Source: Proteles cristata cristata
Taxonomy: Eukaryota > Chordata > Mammalia > Carnivora > Hyaenidae
Assembly: GCA_017311185.1 (NCBI GenBank)
Contig: JAESUZ010005173.1
Coordinates: forward strand, 186,001 to 250,000
Length of the DNA stretch: 64,000 nucleotides
Direction: 5' to 3'
Part shown: positions 23,456-33,660 of the stretch, in pieces
How positions within the stretch are numbered: position 1 is the stretch's first letter
Layout of the letters: every line of letters begins with the position of its first letter
The notes under the pieces: model-generated
Seen by the model: the letters and a program-made list of their open reading frames with translations, nothing else
Told to the model about the DNA's origin: nothing
Database searches by the model: none
Program-made: the position numbers and the translations under genes

Positions 23456-24232
23456 AAGAGTTTTTATCAAGAATGGATGCTCTGTTTGTCAAATGTCTTT
23501 TCTGCATCTGTTGAGAGGATCTTATGGTTCTTATTCTTTCTTTTATTAATGTGGTGCATCACATTGATTGATTTGCAAATTCTGAGCCACCTCTGCTGAG
23601 CAGGGATAAATCCTACTTGATCATGGTGAATAATTCTTTTAATGTACTGTTGGATTTGATTTGTTAGTATGTTGTTAAGAATTTTTGCATCTATGTTCAT
23701 CAGGGATATTGGGCTGTCATTCTCCTTTTGAGTGGAGTTGTGTAGTTTGGAGATCAAGGTAATGCTGGCCTCATAGAATAAGTTTGCAAGTTTGCCTTAC
23801 ATTTCTATTTTTTTGGTAACAGTTTAAGAAAAATAGCTATTAACTCTTCTTTAAATGTTTGGTAGAATTCTTCTGGAAAGCCATCTGGCTCTGGACTTTT
23901 TTTTCTTTTGTTGAGATTTTTGATTACTGATTCAATTTATTTGTTGGTTATTGGCTTGTTCAAATTTTCTATTTTTTTCTGTTTCAGGTTTGGTAGTTTG
24001 TATATTTGCTGTAATTTATCTAATTCTTCCAGATTGCCCAATGTGTTGGCATATAAATATTCATAATATTCTCCAGTAATTGTTTCTATTTCTGTGGTGT
24101 TCATTGTGATCTCTTCTCTTTTACTTGTGGCTTTATTTATTTGTGTCCTTTCTCTTTTCTCTTTGAGAGGTCTGGGGAGGGGTTTTCCTGTATTATTAAT
24201 TTTTTCAAAGACCAAGGTCTTAGTTTCATTGA
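23456..24232 (-). mobile_element. L1 ORF2 fragment (endonuclease-RT linker and RT), antisense
   Basis: The complement contains CATTTGACAAACAGAGCATCC, matching the copy at 1720-1760, then RT-upstream sequence and the linker up to about 24232. Two short open pieces remain (23757-23467 and 24272-23937, the latter running into the SINE tail). About 45 bp of ORF2 at its left edge is also present in opposite orientation near 22957-23000, so it is probably a separate insertion or a rearranged part of the neighbouring element. Confidence 0.78.
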
Positions 24233-24308
24233 CATGCCCCTTCCCTGCTTTTGCTCTGTCTCTCTCTCTCAAAATAAAAATAATGAGTAAATAAATAAAT
24301 AAAACTTA
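24233..24308 (+). mobile_element. Can-SINE 3' end, truncated
   Basis: Only CCCCTTCCCTGCTTTTGCTCTGTC, the TCTCTC run and a CAAAATAAAAATAATGAGTAAATAAATAA tail remain. They are joined directly to L1 ORF2 sequence with no visible SINE head. Confidence 0.82.
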
Positions 24309-24401
24309 AAAGTGCCTAAATATTCTCAAAATTTGTTTTGTAAGATCCACAGTATCACAATATGTCTCAAAGATAGAGCATTCTCAGATTTCAGATGAAG
24401 A

Positions 24402-25167
24402 TGAAGAGCCAAAAATTAAGTCCTCCATTAAGAGAAACCTCGGGCTGCACGTAGCCCCAGTCCCAGTCCCAGGAAAAGCCTCAGACTGTTCAAGGCTAAA
24501 GCCATCCTCAGACCGCCCTCAGTTCAGCTAATCAAAAAGAAAAAAAAGAAACATTCCTATGGTCTGAGTCAAGGCTGGAAACTGCAGATACAAACTAGCT
24601 CCTTCCGCTTCTGTACCATTGCTTAAGGCTTGAGTTTCAGCCTCCCCGGAACTATCAGGCAGCCGCACACCGCCCGAGGCCGAAGGAACTGGCCACCACA
24701 TCACTCCACCACACTACCTTGGCAACACCTAATCAAGAAAGGCCAGCAGCCATCCTCCGCCTTACTGAAGGAAGGGCCTAAGGAGAGAGAAGTTAACCTG
24801 TTAGTCGCCGAACAAGACCCTAGACTCGCTCTATGATTGGCTGAATTCAAAGGTATCCTAAATGTTGTAATTGGATCCCGCCAAAAACCTGATGGCAGGA
24901 ACCAATCAAATATGGTATATGTTCATATTTAAATATCAACCAATGACAAACCTGTAACCATAGAGATCTCCTGTCCCTCCCCACGACTTGTTTACTCCTG
25001 TCTATAAAAAGACTGCAAAGGCTTTATTCAGGGCCTCTCAGCGTCACTGGCAACGAGTGCGAGGAGGTCCGGGTTCGAACCTGCAAATAAACAACCCTTG
25101 CCGATTGGCTTTGACTCTGGTCTCTGGTGGTCTGTTTTTGGGGGTCTCTCGAACTCTGGGCGTTTCA
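24402..25167 (+). mobile_element. Solo LTR, retrovirus-like, 4-bp TSD (older relative)
   Basis: It begins TG (24402) and ends CA (25167), flanked by AAGA at 24398-24401 and 25168-25171. A 4-bp duplication is typical of gammaretrovirus-like (class I) elements. Landmarks in LTR order are CCAAT-type boxes (ATTGG near 24837, CCAAT near 24902 and 24940), TATAAAAA at 25003-25010 and AATAAA at 25086-25091. It shares blocks with the LTRs at 28566 and 35277, notably around 24801-24887 (GTCGCCGAACAAGACCCTAG...TTGTAATTGGATCCCGCC), but its 5' part differs. No internal viral sequence follows, so it is a solo LTR. Confidence 0.85.
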
Positions 25168-25171
25168 AAGA

Positions 25172-25974
25172 GGCTAAGTTAGATATGAATTGAGACTTTA
25201 ACCAGATCTGAGTTGTAGAAAACATAAATAGCAAATCAATAACTTGATTTTATCATTCTAAAATATCACATATGAATGTACATGATCTCTAGCTAGTGAT
25301 TTCTAAGAACTATAGTTGAAAGCAAATCACATTTTCTATGTATGTTTAAGGCAGTATATTTTGAAAACAGAACACCCATTTAGTTATTAAAAAAAATGAA
25401 AACATAAGAACTAAGGACAAATGAAGATTTTAAAAAATAAGTGTTCCTGAAAGCTTTCAGCATCTGCAATGTAACATATATTACTTAAAATTATGCAAAT
25501 GAGCCTAAATAGAGGTCTCAATTTAATTCCATATTTATAGTATATTTGGATAATGAAACATACTCTCTCATTCATGCAATAAAAATTATACTACTGAAAA
25601 AGAATCTGCAGAGAAGAGAGAACTTGACCTTAATATTTAAAAGTAAAATAAAACATAACCTCACCTAAAATATTTTCCTAATGTTTTAATTTTAAAACAT
25701 TACAACAATAAAATAGGGATACTCAAATTGCTGAGATATTTTATATGTTATAAGAGTATAAAATGTAATATTTTGTATGTATTCAAATTAAACTTTTAAA
25801 ATAATAGCAGGGAAATTCTTTTTATATTGTACATGATCTACATGTTGTAACTTTGTACATAAATGCCCCAAAAAGCAAAAAAAAGCTATTTTTCATCAAT
25901 ATGTATTCTTAAAATATTGATTGAGTACATGTTAGGTGATATATTTTGGGAAATATGTTAAGGATTTATACAAA
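25172..25974. other. AT-rich DNA, no recognised feature
   Basis: AT-rich sequence between two LTRs. I see no primer-binding site, gag-like ORF or other internal retroviral sequence. Confidence 0.55.
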
Positions 25975-25979
25975 TATTA

Positions 25980-26721
25980 TGCCGGGAGCAGCACCGGCCC
26001 CTCTGGATGGCAGTCAGAGCAAGGAAACTGGTATCCTCTTCTGCTACTACTGGCTCATGTTGTAAATGAGGCTGCGGGTATTGACCAGGTCTCACAATAT
26101 TCCAGATCAGACCAATATTCCCCACACAGATTGCTCATAAGGAAAGGCATGTCCCTGCCTTTCCAAAGATGATTGTCAAAAGGCTCTTCCTAAGGGTCTT
26201 GCAGATCGAAGACTTACATAATAAACGGGGCTTGAGTCTGGCCCTGAGGCAGTTCCTACTGAGGAACTTCTTCTTTTTGTGATTATGAGAACAAAGGTAT
26301 CTCCTGAAAGACCTGTTTTTGACCCCTGCTCACAGAGAAGTAACTTCACCCTCTTATGCTAAAATCATTGTCTGGTATGCTAAAGATGTCTTCCTTCCCC
26401 ATAAGATAAGCATCTAAATCCCCTACTTCAATTGCTATTGATAAAGGTTATGCATGAGTCTTCTACAAATCTATGTTCTGGGAAATTCTTACATATCAAA
26501 GAAGTTTGTTGTCAGAAATCATTGTCTAAGGCAAATGCCACTTCTGTGGTCTCCAAAACACTGCCTTCTCCAAAACACTTAAAATAAAGTTGAGCCCCAG
26601 TCACAGCAGAGACAACTGCCTGGTGATCAGAAAGAATCTCGGGGGGCTCTCACTCTCTCTCTCGCCGACACTGTCCATCCTTCAGGGACCCCTGGACCTG
26701 CCAGAGCCGGCGCCTCCAGCA
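25980..26721 (+). mobile_element. Solo LTR of a second retroviral class
   Basis: It starts TGCCGGGAGCAGC and ends CCTCCAGCA. The flanking 6-mers are ATATTA (25974-25979) and TTATTA (26722-26727), one mismatch. Six-base duplications are typical of class II (betaretrovirus/IAP-like) elements. An AATAAA-containing TAAAATAAAGTTGAGCCC lies at about 26580-26597, followed by a CT-rich, GC-rich U5-like end. It does not resemble the other three LTRs. No internal region is present. The class assignment is an inference from TSD length and end motifs. Confidence 0.7.
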
Positions 26722-26727
26722 TTATTA

Positions 26728-27270
26728 TACATACTACATGAGTAGACAGATAGGAAGTTTAAATCAGGAATTACTGAAAGAGAAATATTAGCAAATAATT
26801 CTCACTGGGATTACTAAATAATTCTCTTTGAGAATTCTCTGTCTCTGTCTCTCTCTATATACATGTAAAATATTAATTTCATATAATATATTATATTATA
26901 ATTATATATATTAATTAACATAATATATTGTATATATAGAGAGAGAGAGGAGAGCTTTTTTTAATACTGAGAAAGATATTGGGTGATCAATGGAGAAAGA
27001 ATACTCCAATAAATGGCATAGGAATTGGACAGAATTTGAAAGAAGCAGTTGTTAGGAACATGCCTCACAATTGTAGGCATGGATGGTTTATAAAGGGGTT
27101 TACATGAAATCAAAGGAATTTTTACTCAATCTTGAATGAAACAGAGACAGAGGGGAGGAATGCAAGCACTGAACATAGACAGAAACAAGGTGAGTGCCTT
27201 GGCTTATGGTGTGCTTAATTGTGATTGAAGGAGGGGGGGAGATTTGATATCTAGAGGCTCGTGGCTAAAA
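26728..27270. other. AT-rich DNA, no recognised gene
   Basis: Contains a TATATA/AATATATTA-rich stretch at 26855-26940 ending in GAGAGAGAG. Otherwise nothing recognised. Confidence 0.5.
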
Positions 27271-27326
27271 TTAAAAAGACTGACAACTCAAAGTGTTGGA
27301 GAAGATGTGACACAAATCTGAACTTT

Positions 27327-27546
27327 TTAAAATTTTTTTTTAATGTTTTATTTATTTTTAGGAGAGAGAGAGAGACAGCGTGAGCAGGGGAGGGTCAGAG
27401 AGAGAGGGGGTCACAGACTGAAACAGGCTCCAGGCTCTGAGCCGGCAGTCAGCACAGAGCCCGAGGCGGGGCTCGAACCCACGAACCGCGAGATCATGAC
27501 CCAAGCGAAAGTCGGACGCTTAACCGACTAAGCCACCCAGGCGCCC
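27327..27546 (-). mobile_element. Can-SINE, near-consensus, exact 16-bp TSD
   Basis: CACAAATCTGAACTTT occurs at 27311-27326 and 27547-27562. The copy is full length, with an intact AACCGCGAGATCATGACC and GCCACCCAGGCGCCCC head. It is of the CTGACTGCC subtype and looks young. Confidence 0.98.
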
Positions 27547-27771
27547 CACAAATCTGAACTTTAATACAATGCCAGTGGGAATGCAAAATTATGGGAGGCA
27601 GTTTGTCATTGTCATAGACGTAAACATACACTTACCATATGACCCATAATCCTGCTGCTATTACCCAAGGAAATCAAAACACATATTCTCCTGACTTGTC
27701 CTAAATTGTCAGAAGCAGCTTATTCATAATAACTTAAAACTGGAAATACTCTAAATACTCTAAATATATTT

Positions 27772-27799
27772 ATGTACCAATAAATGCTTATTGGTACAT
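27772..27799. repeat. Perfect 12-bp inverted repeat
   Basis: ATGTACCAATAA (27772-27783), loop ATGC, and TTATTGGTACAT (27788-27799) lie within the old L1 3' region. Confidence 0.97.
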
Positions 27800-28059
27800 C
27801 TATCCAATAAAATCACTCAGCAAAAAACATAAATGGTCAAATGATACATGTAAATGTACTGATAACCTCAGAGACATTAGGGCAGGTGAAAGAAGCCAAA
27901 AAACACTCCAAATTTATATCGAATTCCCGAAAAGCCAAAAATACAAAGACACAAAGCACGTCAGTGGATGACAGATGCTGAGGTGGGAGGAGGAGCTGTC
28001 TACCAGACTTGACTGCAGGACACCATAATTCTTGCAGCTTACACAAACCCCGAAGTTCC

Positions 28060-28475
28060 GCCTCTGGTGCGCTATTAAGAATTGCCTATATTGGAAATGT
28101 TAATTTCCATTTTATATTAGCCTGAATACTAGAGATATCTTAAAAACTACAGGAAATAATTAGATTGAAATATTCTTCTCATCTTGCAGCTGCCTAAATC
28201 AGTTCATTTAAGCAGATGTTCCTGTAGCAAACATTCTGATACCTGTTCCTAGCCATAATCACTAACAGGGCACAAAGCCCTGCCCAGGGCTCTGTGCTGA
28301 GGAGGCCTGTGAATCAATCATATGTGTCTCTGCTCTTAGGTTGGTGAATCCATGCTCAGAGGTTGCACGTGTCCCATGAAGCTTTCCTGCCGGACAACTG
28401 GCCCAGTCTGAGAATCAAATATGATCTAAAAACAAAAGTGATGGTTCTACTAAGAACTAATGGATTGTTTATTTT
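28060..28475. other. No recognised feature
   Basis: Moderately AT-rich unique-looking DNA. A GC-richer patch at 28260-28400 has no ORF or repeat I can name. Confidence 0.45.
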
Positions 28476-28477
28476 TT

Positions 28478-29252
28478 AAAGTTTTTTATGTATTTTGAGA
28501 CAGAGAGGGTGGTGGGGAGAGGAAAGGGCATGCTCTCTAGTGCATGTGTGTAAGCCAGGTAGGGATGTTATGCCCAGATCGCGATCTCCCCAAAATCCCA
28601 AGACCACCAAGGAGTCCGAGTCAAGTATGCAAAGGCAAAGGGCTTTATTACGGGCTTAAGCTCGGGCTCCCAGACCTCACCAAAGCAATGGATCCATGCT
28701 GAGAGCGCTGAACAAGGGCAGTGTAGGGTTTTTATGGGGTTTGAGACGGGGGAGTTACAGAAGTTGTGACATGGGAACAGTGATCCAATCATAATTATTC
28801 AATATCATCGACAGCAGGTTTGACCATACACATTGTCTAGAGTATTCGTTACTTTTGGCGGGATCCAATTACAACATTTAGAGTACCTTTAAATTTAACC
28901 AATCACAGAGTGAGCCTAGGGTCTTATTTGGCAACTAACGGGTTAACTTTAACATTAGGTAATAGGGTCCTATCTATAGTTTCTATCTCCAGGTCCCTCC
29001 CTTAATAATGTGGAGGGTGGTCGCTGGCCTTTCCTGATTGGGTGTTGCAAGGGTGGTTTCTCCTGCCTTGGGCAATGTGTAACTACCTGATAGTTTCCAG
29101 AAAGCTGAAACTCAGGCCTTCTAGCTTAGAAGGGAAACTTAAAGCCTGTCATGGAGTCAGTTTGGTTTAGAAGTTTAGACTTGTGGCCTTACAGGGACAG
29201 AGAGCAAGAGAGAGAAGATGCTCAACCAACTGAGCCACCAAAGCACCCCTAC
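28478..29252 (-). mobile_element. Can-SINE split by a solo LTR
   Basis: The left part (28478-28565) has the T-rich tail and GAGACAGAGAGGGTGG body. The right part (29194-29252) has GGGACAGAGAGCAAGAG and the head CAACCAACTGAGCCACCAAAGCACCCC. The LTR at 28566-29193 interrupts it and duplicated GGGA. Confidence 0.85.
28566..29193 (-). mobile_element. Solo LTR, retrovirus-like, 4-bp TSD
   Basis: On the minus strand it runs from TGTAAGGCCACAAG (29193) to GGGCATAACA (28566), 628 bp. GGGA flanks both sides (28562-28565, 29194-29197). The LTR landmarks are a CATAAAAAC TATA-like box (28736-28728) and AATAAA (28649-28644). It is closely related to the LTR at 35277, to which it is inverted, and more distantly to 24402. 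It carries no internal sequence. Its position inside a SINE makes it younger than that SINE. Confidence 0.92.
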
Positions 29253-29254
29253 CT

Positions 29255-29670
29255 AGCATCTATTTTAAGATTTAATTTATCCATATCTAAAAAGCATAAC
29301 AATTTTAGTTTTATCATATCCTTACTGTAGTTAATAATTCAAATAACAGCTGTAAAAGTTTTAGTCCCATACCTGATATATATAGATACACTCAGTAAAT
29401 GTTAATTACTATTGTAGCTTTAAAAAAAGACTAACTAAAGGACAGAGGATGATATTCCATTAAATTGTGAAACCATTTTCTTGGATGAATATTTTTAATA
29501 AATAATTTAATTCCTAATTAGTTTATTCCATTTTAAAGTTTTAAGAAATAGGAATGCATTGTAGTTTTTCTCATTTAATGGAGTTAACATTTACTTTAAT
29601 CAGTACAATTTTAGTCTTATTTTCTTATATCTGCTGATTACTTAATGAATATATATATCTACCTTCATAA
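29255..29670. other. No recognised feature
   Basis: AT-rich DNA. Nothing recognised. Confidence 0.45.
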
Positions 29671-29676
29671 TATTTT

Positions 29677-29746
29677 TATTTATTTAATTTTTAAAAAATA
29701 TTTATTCAGTTTTTGAGTGACAGAGAGAAACAAAGCATGAGCGGGG
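29677..29746 (-). mobile_element. Truncated Can-SINE tail
   Basis: TTTTTGAGTGACAGAGAGAAACAAAGCATGAGCGGGG is the SINE 3' part only. Flanking CATAATATTTTT and CATAATATCTTT suggest the truncation happened at insertion. Confidence 0.7.
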
Positions 29747-29749
29747 GGT

Positions 29750-31895
29750 GAACATAATATCTTTAAATATTAATGTTGCCCCTAGCATATTTTCTGATTT
29801 GTTTTAGCATACTAACAAATATTATTTAGATTATCATGCATATATTTTACAATTTGTTTTGTTACTGAACCTCTATTTCTAGAACTTAATTTTTTTTCCT
29901 AAGGTCTCTAGATATTCAATAATATCATTTACAGAGAAAGATCATTTTGTCTCCATTTCTTTAGTTATAGCATTGTTAACACATTAATTAGCTAGTACTT
30001 TTAACAATGTTAAATTAAATAATAGGTTACCAAACAATATTTATTTTGTAATCTATAAAATATAAACTATTATTTATTCAAGTTTAATTATAAATGAATA
30101 TTAATCTGTGACTCTACTTTTAACATGTCAATGGATAGAAACACAATTTTTCTAAACAGTGATCTCATTTCAGTCTCCTGATGAGCTTAAACTACAGATT
30201 TCACTTCTTTAACAAGATGATTTTTAGGCTTTTTATACATTTATGAGTAATTGAGATGTTTTCCTTTTGTTGGGATATTCCTTTGGGCCAATATTGCCTT
30301 ACTACTTCTACTTTCTTTTGTTACACATAATGTGAACATTATGTGAAAATATCCCATGACCTTGTGAATGAAAGCTAAGCGAGGTCATTCAATGCACAAT
30401 TCTGAGTATGTAACACATACATTACTTATAGGCAGTATAGTTTGTCCAAAAGTGGGGGTGATACACTTATTTCCTTGAAATAGTATTTTCGGTTTCTTAT
30501 ATTTTCTCAAGCTTTTTACTTAGTTATTTTGATGCTTTGTCAGTTGCTTCAGTTGTCTCCAGAGTATGTGTGAATGTGTTAACATTTTTTATAAGATTAT
30601 ATATTTTTCTTCCATATTACTTATATACATTACAACATTTCAAATTATCAAAGTAGACTAGTAATTTAATAATTTGCATAATCAGAAAATATTCTCATCT
30701 GGAAAATCAGATAATAGCAAGAAGTTCTCATACTCTTACTGTGAAAATTTATAGACATAATCTATATAAAGTATCCCAAACAGTGTCCTATAAATAAAGG
30801 TTCTAAGAAAATGCTAAGTGTTTTAATGTAAAATCTTAGGGCTTACATTTTAAAATTTTTATATCTTTTTCTTAGATCAAACATTAGCGTAAAAATCTTT
30901 CCCACTCTCTGCTAATCTTAATTCCTAAGGTAAGTAGAACACAAAAAGACATTACCTCTCTCATGGTCAGTATGCAAATGTAACAGGATGACATATATGG
31001 CTTTGATAGCTGTCTATATCATTATATGAGGAGCATGATGAGATTCCATTTAATTAACATGGTTTAATATACTTATCCTTTATCCTCCTCAGAACCACCA
31101 ACCCAGTGCAAAATTTCCCACTATTCATGTATTTTGTTTTGTAGAAATGCATTATTTTCAGAAATAGTAAACTTCAGAAAATAATGGCTAATACCTATGT
31201 GCAACATTACAATAATCTTTTATTTACTGAAATATTGAGACAATCATAATATAACTATATGTTTGCATCCTAATACCGGCAAATCCATTTGAATCTACAT
31301 GCATATAATCTACCTTTTTCCCGTTACTGTGCATGTATGTTGTGGCCTCACCAGTGTCACCCATTTCAAATTCTCGTGGATGTACGTGATCAGTTACTCT
31401 GTATTCTTCCTACAAAATCAATTTCCCCTCCGTCTTACTTAAACCATCGCCACCAGTGTAAAAATTTTCCATAATAGCTCTCATTTTTAAAACAAAGAAA
31501 AACATAATTAAAACAAATGTATTCACAGTATGCCATCCTTTTCCGGCTACAGCCTCATTTCTCTACTGTGATTTATTAAGGCCACTATCTCTTATTCCAT
31601 TATTTTGAGCATATTTGAGATAAGCATTACTCTTCATAAGTTCAATGAAACAAATCTCAGCAAAGCAATGCTGAATTTTCAGATTCTGTCTACATCAACC
31701 AAACATGCCACATTTTATATTGATGGTTTTTATTTCCTAAAACACTTTCTTCAATTGTCTTCTGAACCATCTATTTGATATTTCATCATCAGTTCATTCA
31801 CCTTTAAACATCAAATATTTAGATATTTTCTCTTCTCTTTATGCATTCACTTCATAGGTCTCATGGAGTTCTAGGTCTTTAAGCATGATTCTTCG
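29750..31895. other. AT-rich DNA, no recognised feature
   Basis: About 2.1 kb without a convincing ORF, RNA gene or repeat family. Very old L2 could begin in the right-hand third (from about 31500), but I cannot fix a boundary. Confidence 0.45.
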
Positions 31896-32703
31896 ACAGT
31901 GGTTTATCCCACTTTGTTTTAATCCACCCTGAACCTCTATACTCAACAGCAAACATATACTTACACTAAACTACCAAAAACTGCTCCTCCTCTCCCCATG
32001 GGTGTCAGACTATATCTCCAACATCAGAAATCCTAAACCAAGCTTGTGTTCTCCACATAAGCCCCACACCCTAAAATTATCTGAATGTAATTCAGAATTA
32101 TTGCTACCTTAATAAATGGAAACCTTATCCTTGTTGCTGTGTCAAAACATTGTTGAGTCAATCTTGTTTTTCTTATTTTATCATGCTGCCTAGAAATCTT
32201 AGATTACCTGCTTAGTTTAGCCTTCTAAATATATCATGACATCTGTCCATTTCTCACCTGTGATAATATGTCAGTTTTACTGCTAGTCCAAGAGGACATT
32301 ATTCTTGACTGGGTAATTTCAATAGCCTCCTTATCTGCTTCCGTATTTATAGTCTGTGCTAACTGCAGCTCTCACACTGATATTTTTAACACATAAGTCA
32401 AATGTTCCTTTGGTCCAAATCCTCCATTTTTTCACATCTCACTTAACGTAAAATTGAAATCTTTAATAAGTTTCCAAGTTCCTAAGTTATCAGGTCCTCT
32501 ATCCTCTGTCTGACTTTACCTCTTAATACCCCCTATCTTCCTCATCCCACTGTAACCATTCCTATCTCCTTTTATCTTTTTTAATAAAGAACATTTCTTT
32601 CCCATTGCATATGGACTTGCTGCTTCCTCTGATTGATTATTCTTTTTAGCTTTCCGTCACTCATTTATATTCTTCAGCTCTTTGTTAAAATGTCATCTTA
32701 TCC

Positions 32704-33154
32704 ATGCTGGCGAGGATGTGGAGAAACGGGCACCTTCCTACACTGTTGGTGGGAATGCAAACTGGTGCAGCCCCTCTGGAAAACAGTGCGGAGGTTCCTC
32801 AAAAAGTTAACAATAGAACTCCCCTATGACCCAGCAATAGCACTGCTGGGAATTTACCCAAGGAATACAGAAATGCTGATGCATAGGAGCACATGTATCC
32901 CAATGTTCATAGCAGCATTCTCCACAATAGCTAAAACATGGAAAGAGCCTAAGTGTCCATCAGTGGACGAATGGATCAAGAAGATGTGGTTTGTCTATAT
33001 GATGGAATACTACATGGCAATGAGAAAGAATGAAATCTGGCCATGTGTAGCAACATGGATGGACCTTAAGGGTGTTATGCTGAGTGAAATAAGTCAGGCA
33101 GAGAAGGACAGATACCATATGTTTGCACATATGGGAGGTTTAGGAGGAACTTAA
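32704..33154 (+). pseudogene. L1 ORF2 C-terminal domain, truncated but uninterrupted
   Basis: The last ~150 codons of ORF2 are open to the natural stop at 33152-33154. The cysteine-rich segment [18 protein letters not shown] is followed by [38 protein letters not shown] and the SEISQAEKDRY terminus. The annotated open frame begins at 32633 only because the L2 flank happens to be open in the same frame. With no endonuclease or RT it encodes no activity. The lack of stops indicates recent insertion. Confidence 0.93.
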
Positions 33155-33376
33155 CTGAGGACCATGGGGGAGAAGAAGGGGGGAAATGGTGAGGGAAAGG
33201 AAGAAAGGCAAACCATGAGAGACTCTTGAATGCTGAGAAACAAACTGAGGACTGATGGATGTGTGTGTGTCGGGGGGGGTGGGCATGGAGGAGGGCACTT
33301 GTGGGGATGAGCACTGGGTATTATATGGAAACCAATTTGACAATAAACTATTTGTAAAAAAATAAAAATAAAAAAT
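32704..33376 (+). mobile_element. Young 5'-truncated L1, exact 17-bp TSD
   Basis: AAAATGTCATCTTATCC flanks the insertion at 32687-32703 and 33377-33393. The element holds the ORF2 C-terminus, a 3' UTR with a GT/G-rich patch (33261-33285), and an A-rich end from about 33355. It interrupts the L2. Confidence 0.97.
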
Positions 33377-33660
33377 AAAATGTCATCTTATCCTAAATGT
33401 CTTTTCTGTCTTTTGACAACCCCTCTTGTCAGCTCCCCTCTACCTTCAGTGCAACCTCTATCTACCTATCTGTTGTTTTGTTCTCAAAGCCATATTTTAG
33501 TACTTGGCATAGGGAGAATCTGTTCTTTGTTTCACAAAGGAAAGGACTTGCCTGTTTTGTGCCCTGCCCCATTCTCAGAACCTAGAGTAGTAACCAGCAA
33601 GTGATATGTATCCAATCAATTTGTATTCAATTAATATCTGAATGACTACATACTCAGATG

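Larger units (their letters stand above)
27275..28055 (+). mobile_element. Old L1 ORF2 3' end and 3' UTR, split by a SINE
   Basis: TGTTGGAGAAGATGTGACACAAATC continues after the SINE as AATGCCAGTGGGAATGCAAAATTATGG, ACCATATGACCCATAATCCTGC and GAAAGAAGCCAAAAAACACTCC, the order of an old L1 3' end. A perfect 12-bp hairpin sits at 27772-27799. Confidence 0.75.
31900..33660 (+). mobile_element. L2 LINE 3' portion, split by a young L1
   Basis: Recognisable in L2 order are CTGTCCATTTCTCACC, ACTGCAGCTCTCACACTGAT, the AGTTTCCAAGTTCCTAAG block, and CAGCTCTTTGTTAAAATGTCATC. After the L1 come GGAAAGGACTTGCCTGTTTTG, CCATTCTCAGAACCTAGAG and TCAATTAATATCTGAATGA. The part right of 32230 is confident; 31900-32230 is weaker. 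Divergence is high, as expected for a mammal-wide repeat. Confidence 0.75.

Noticed and set aside
24402..29193. A provirus formed by the LTRs at 24402, 25980 and 28566
   Set aside because: Orientations and classes differ, each has its own target duplication, and no internal retroviral sequence is seen between them.
32633..33154. 173-aa ORF that looks like an intact gene
   Set aside because: It is the L1 ORF2 C-terminus fused by chance to an open stretch of L2; both TSDs of the L1 are visible.
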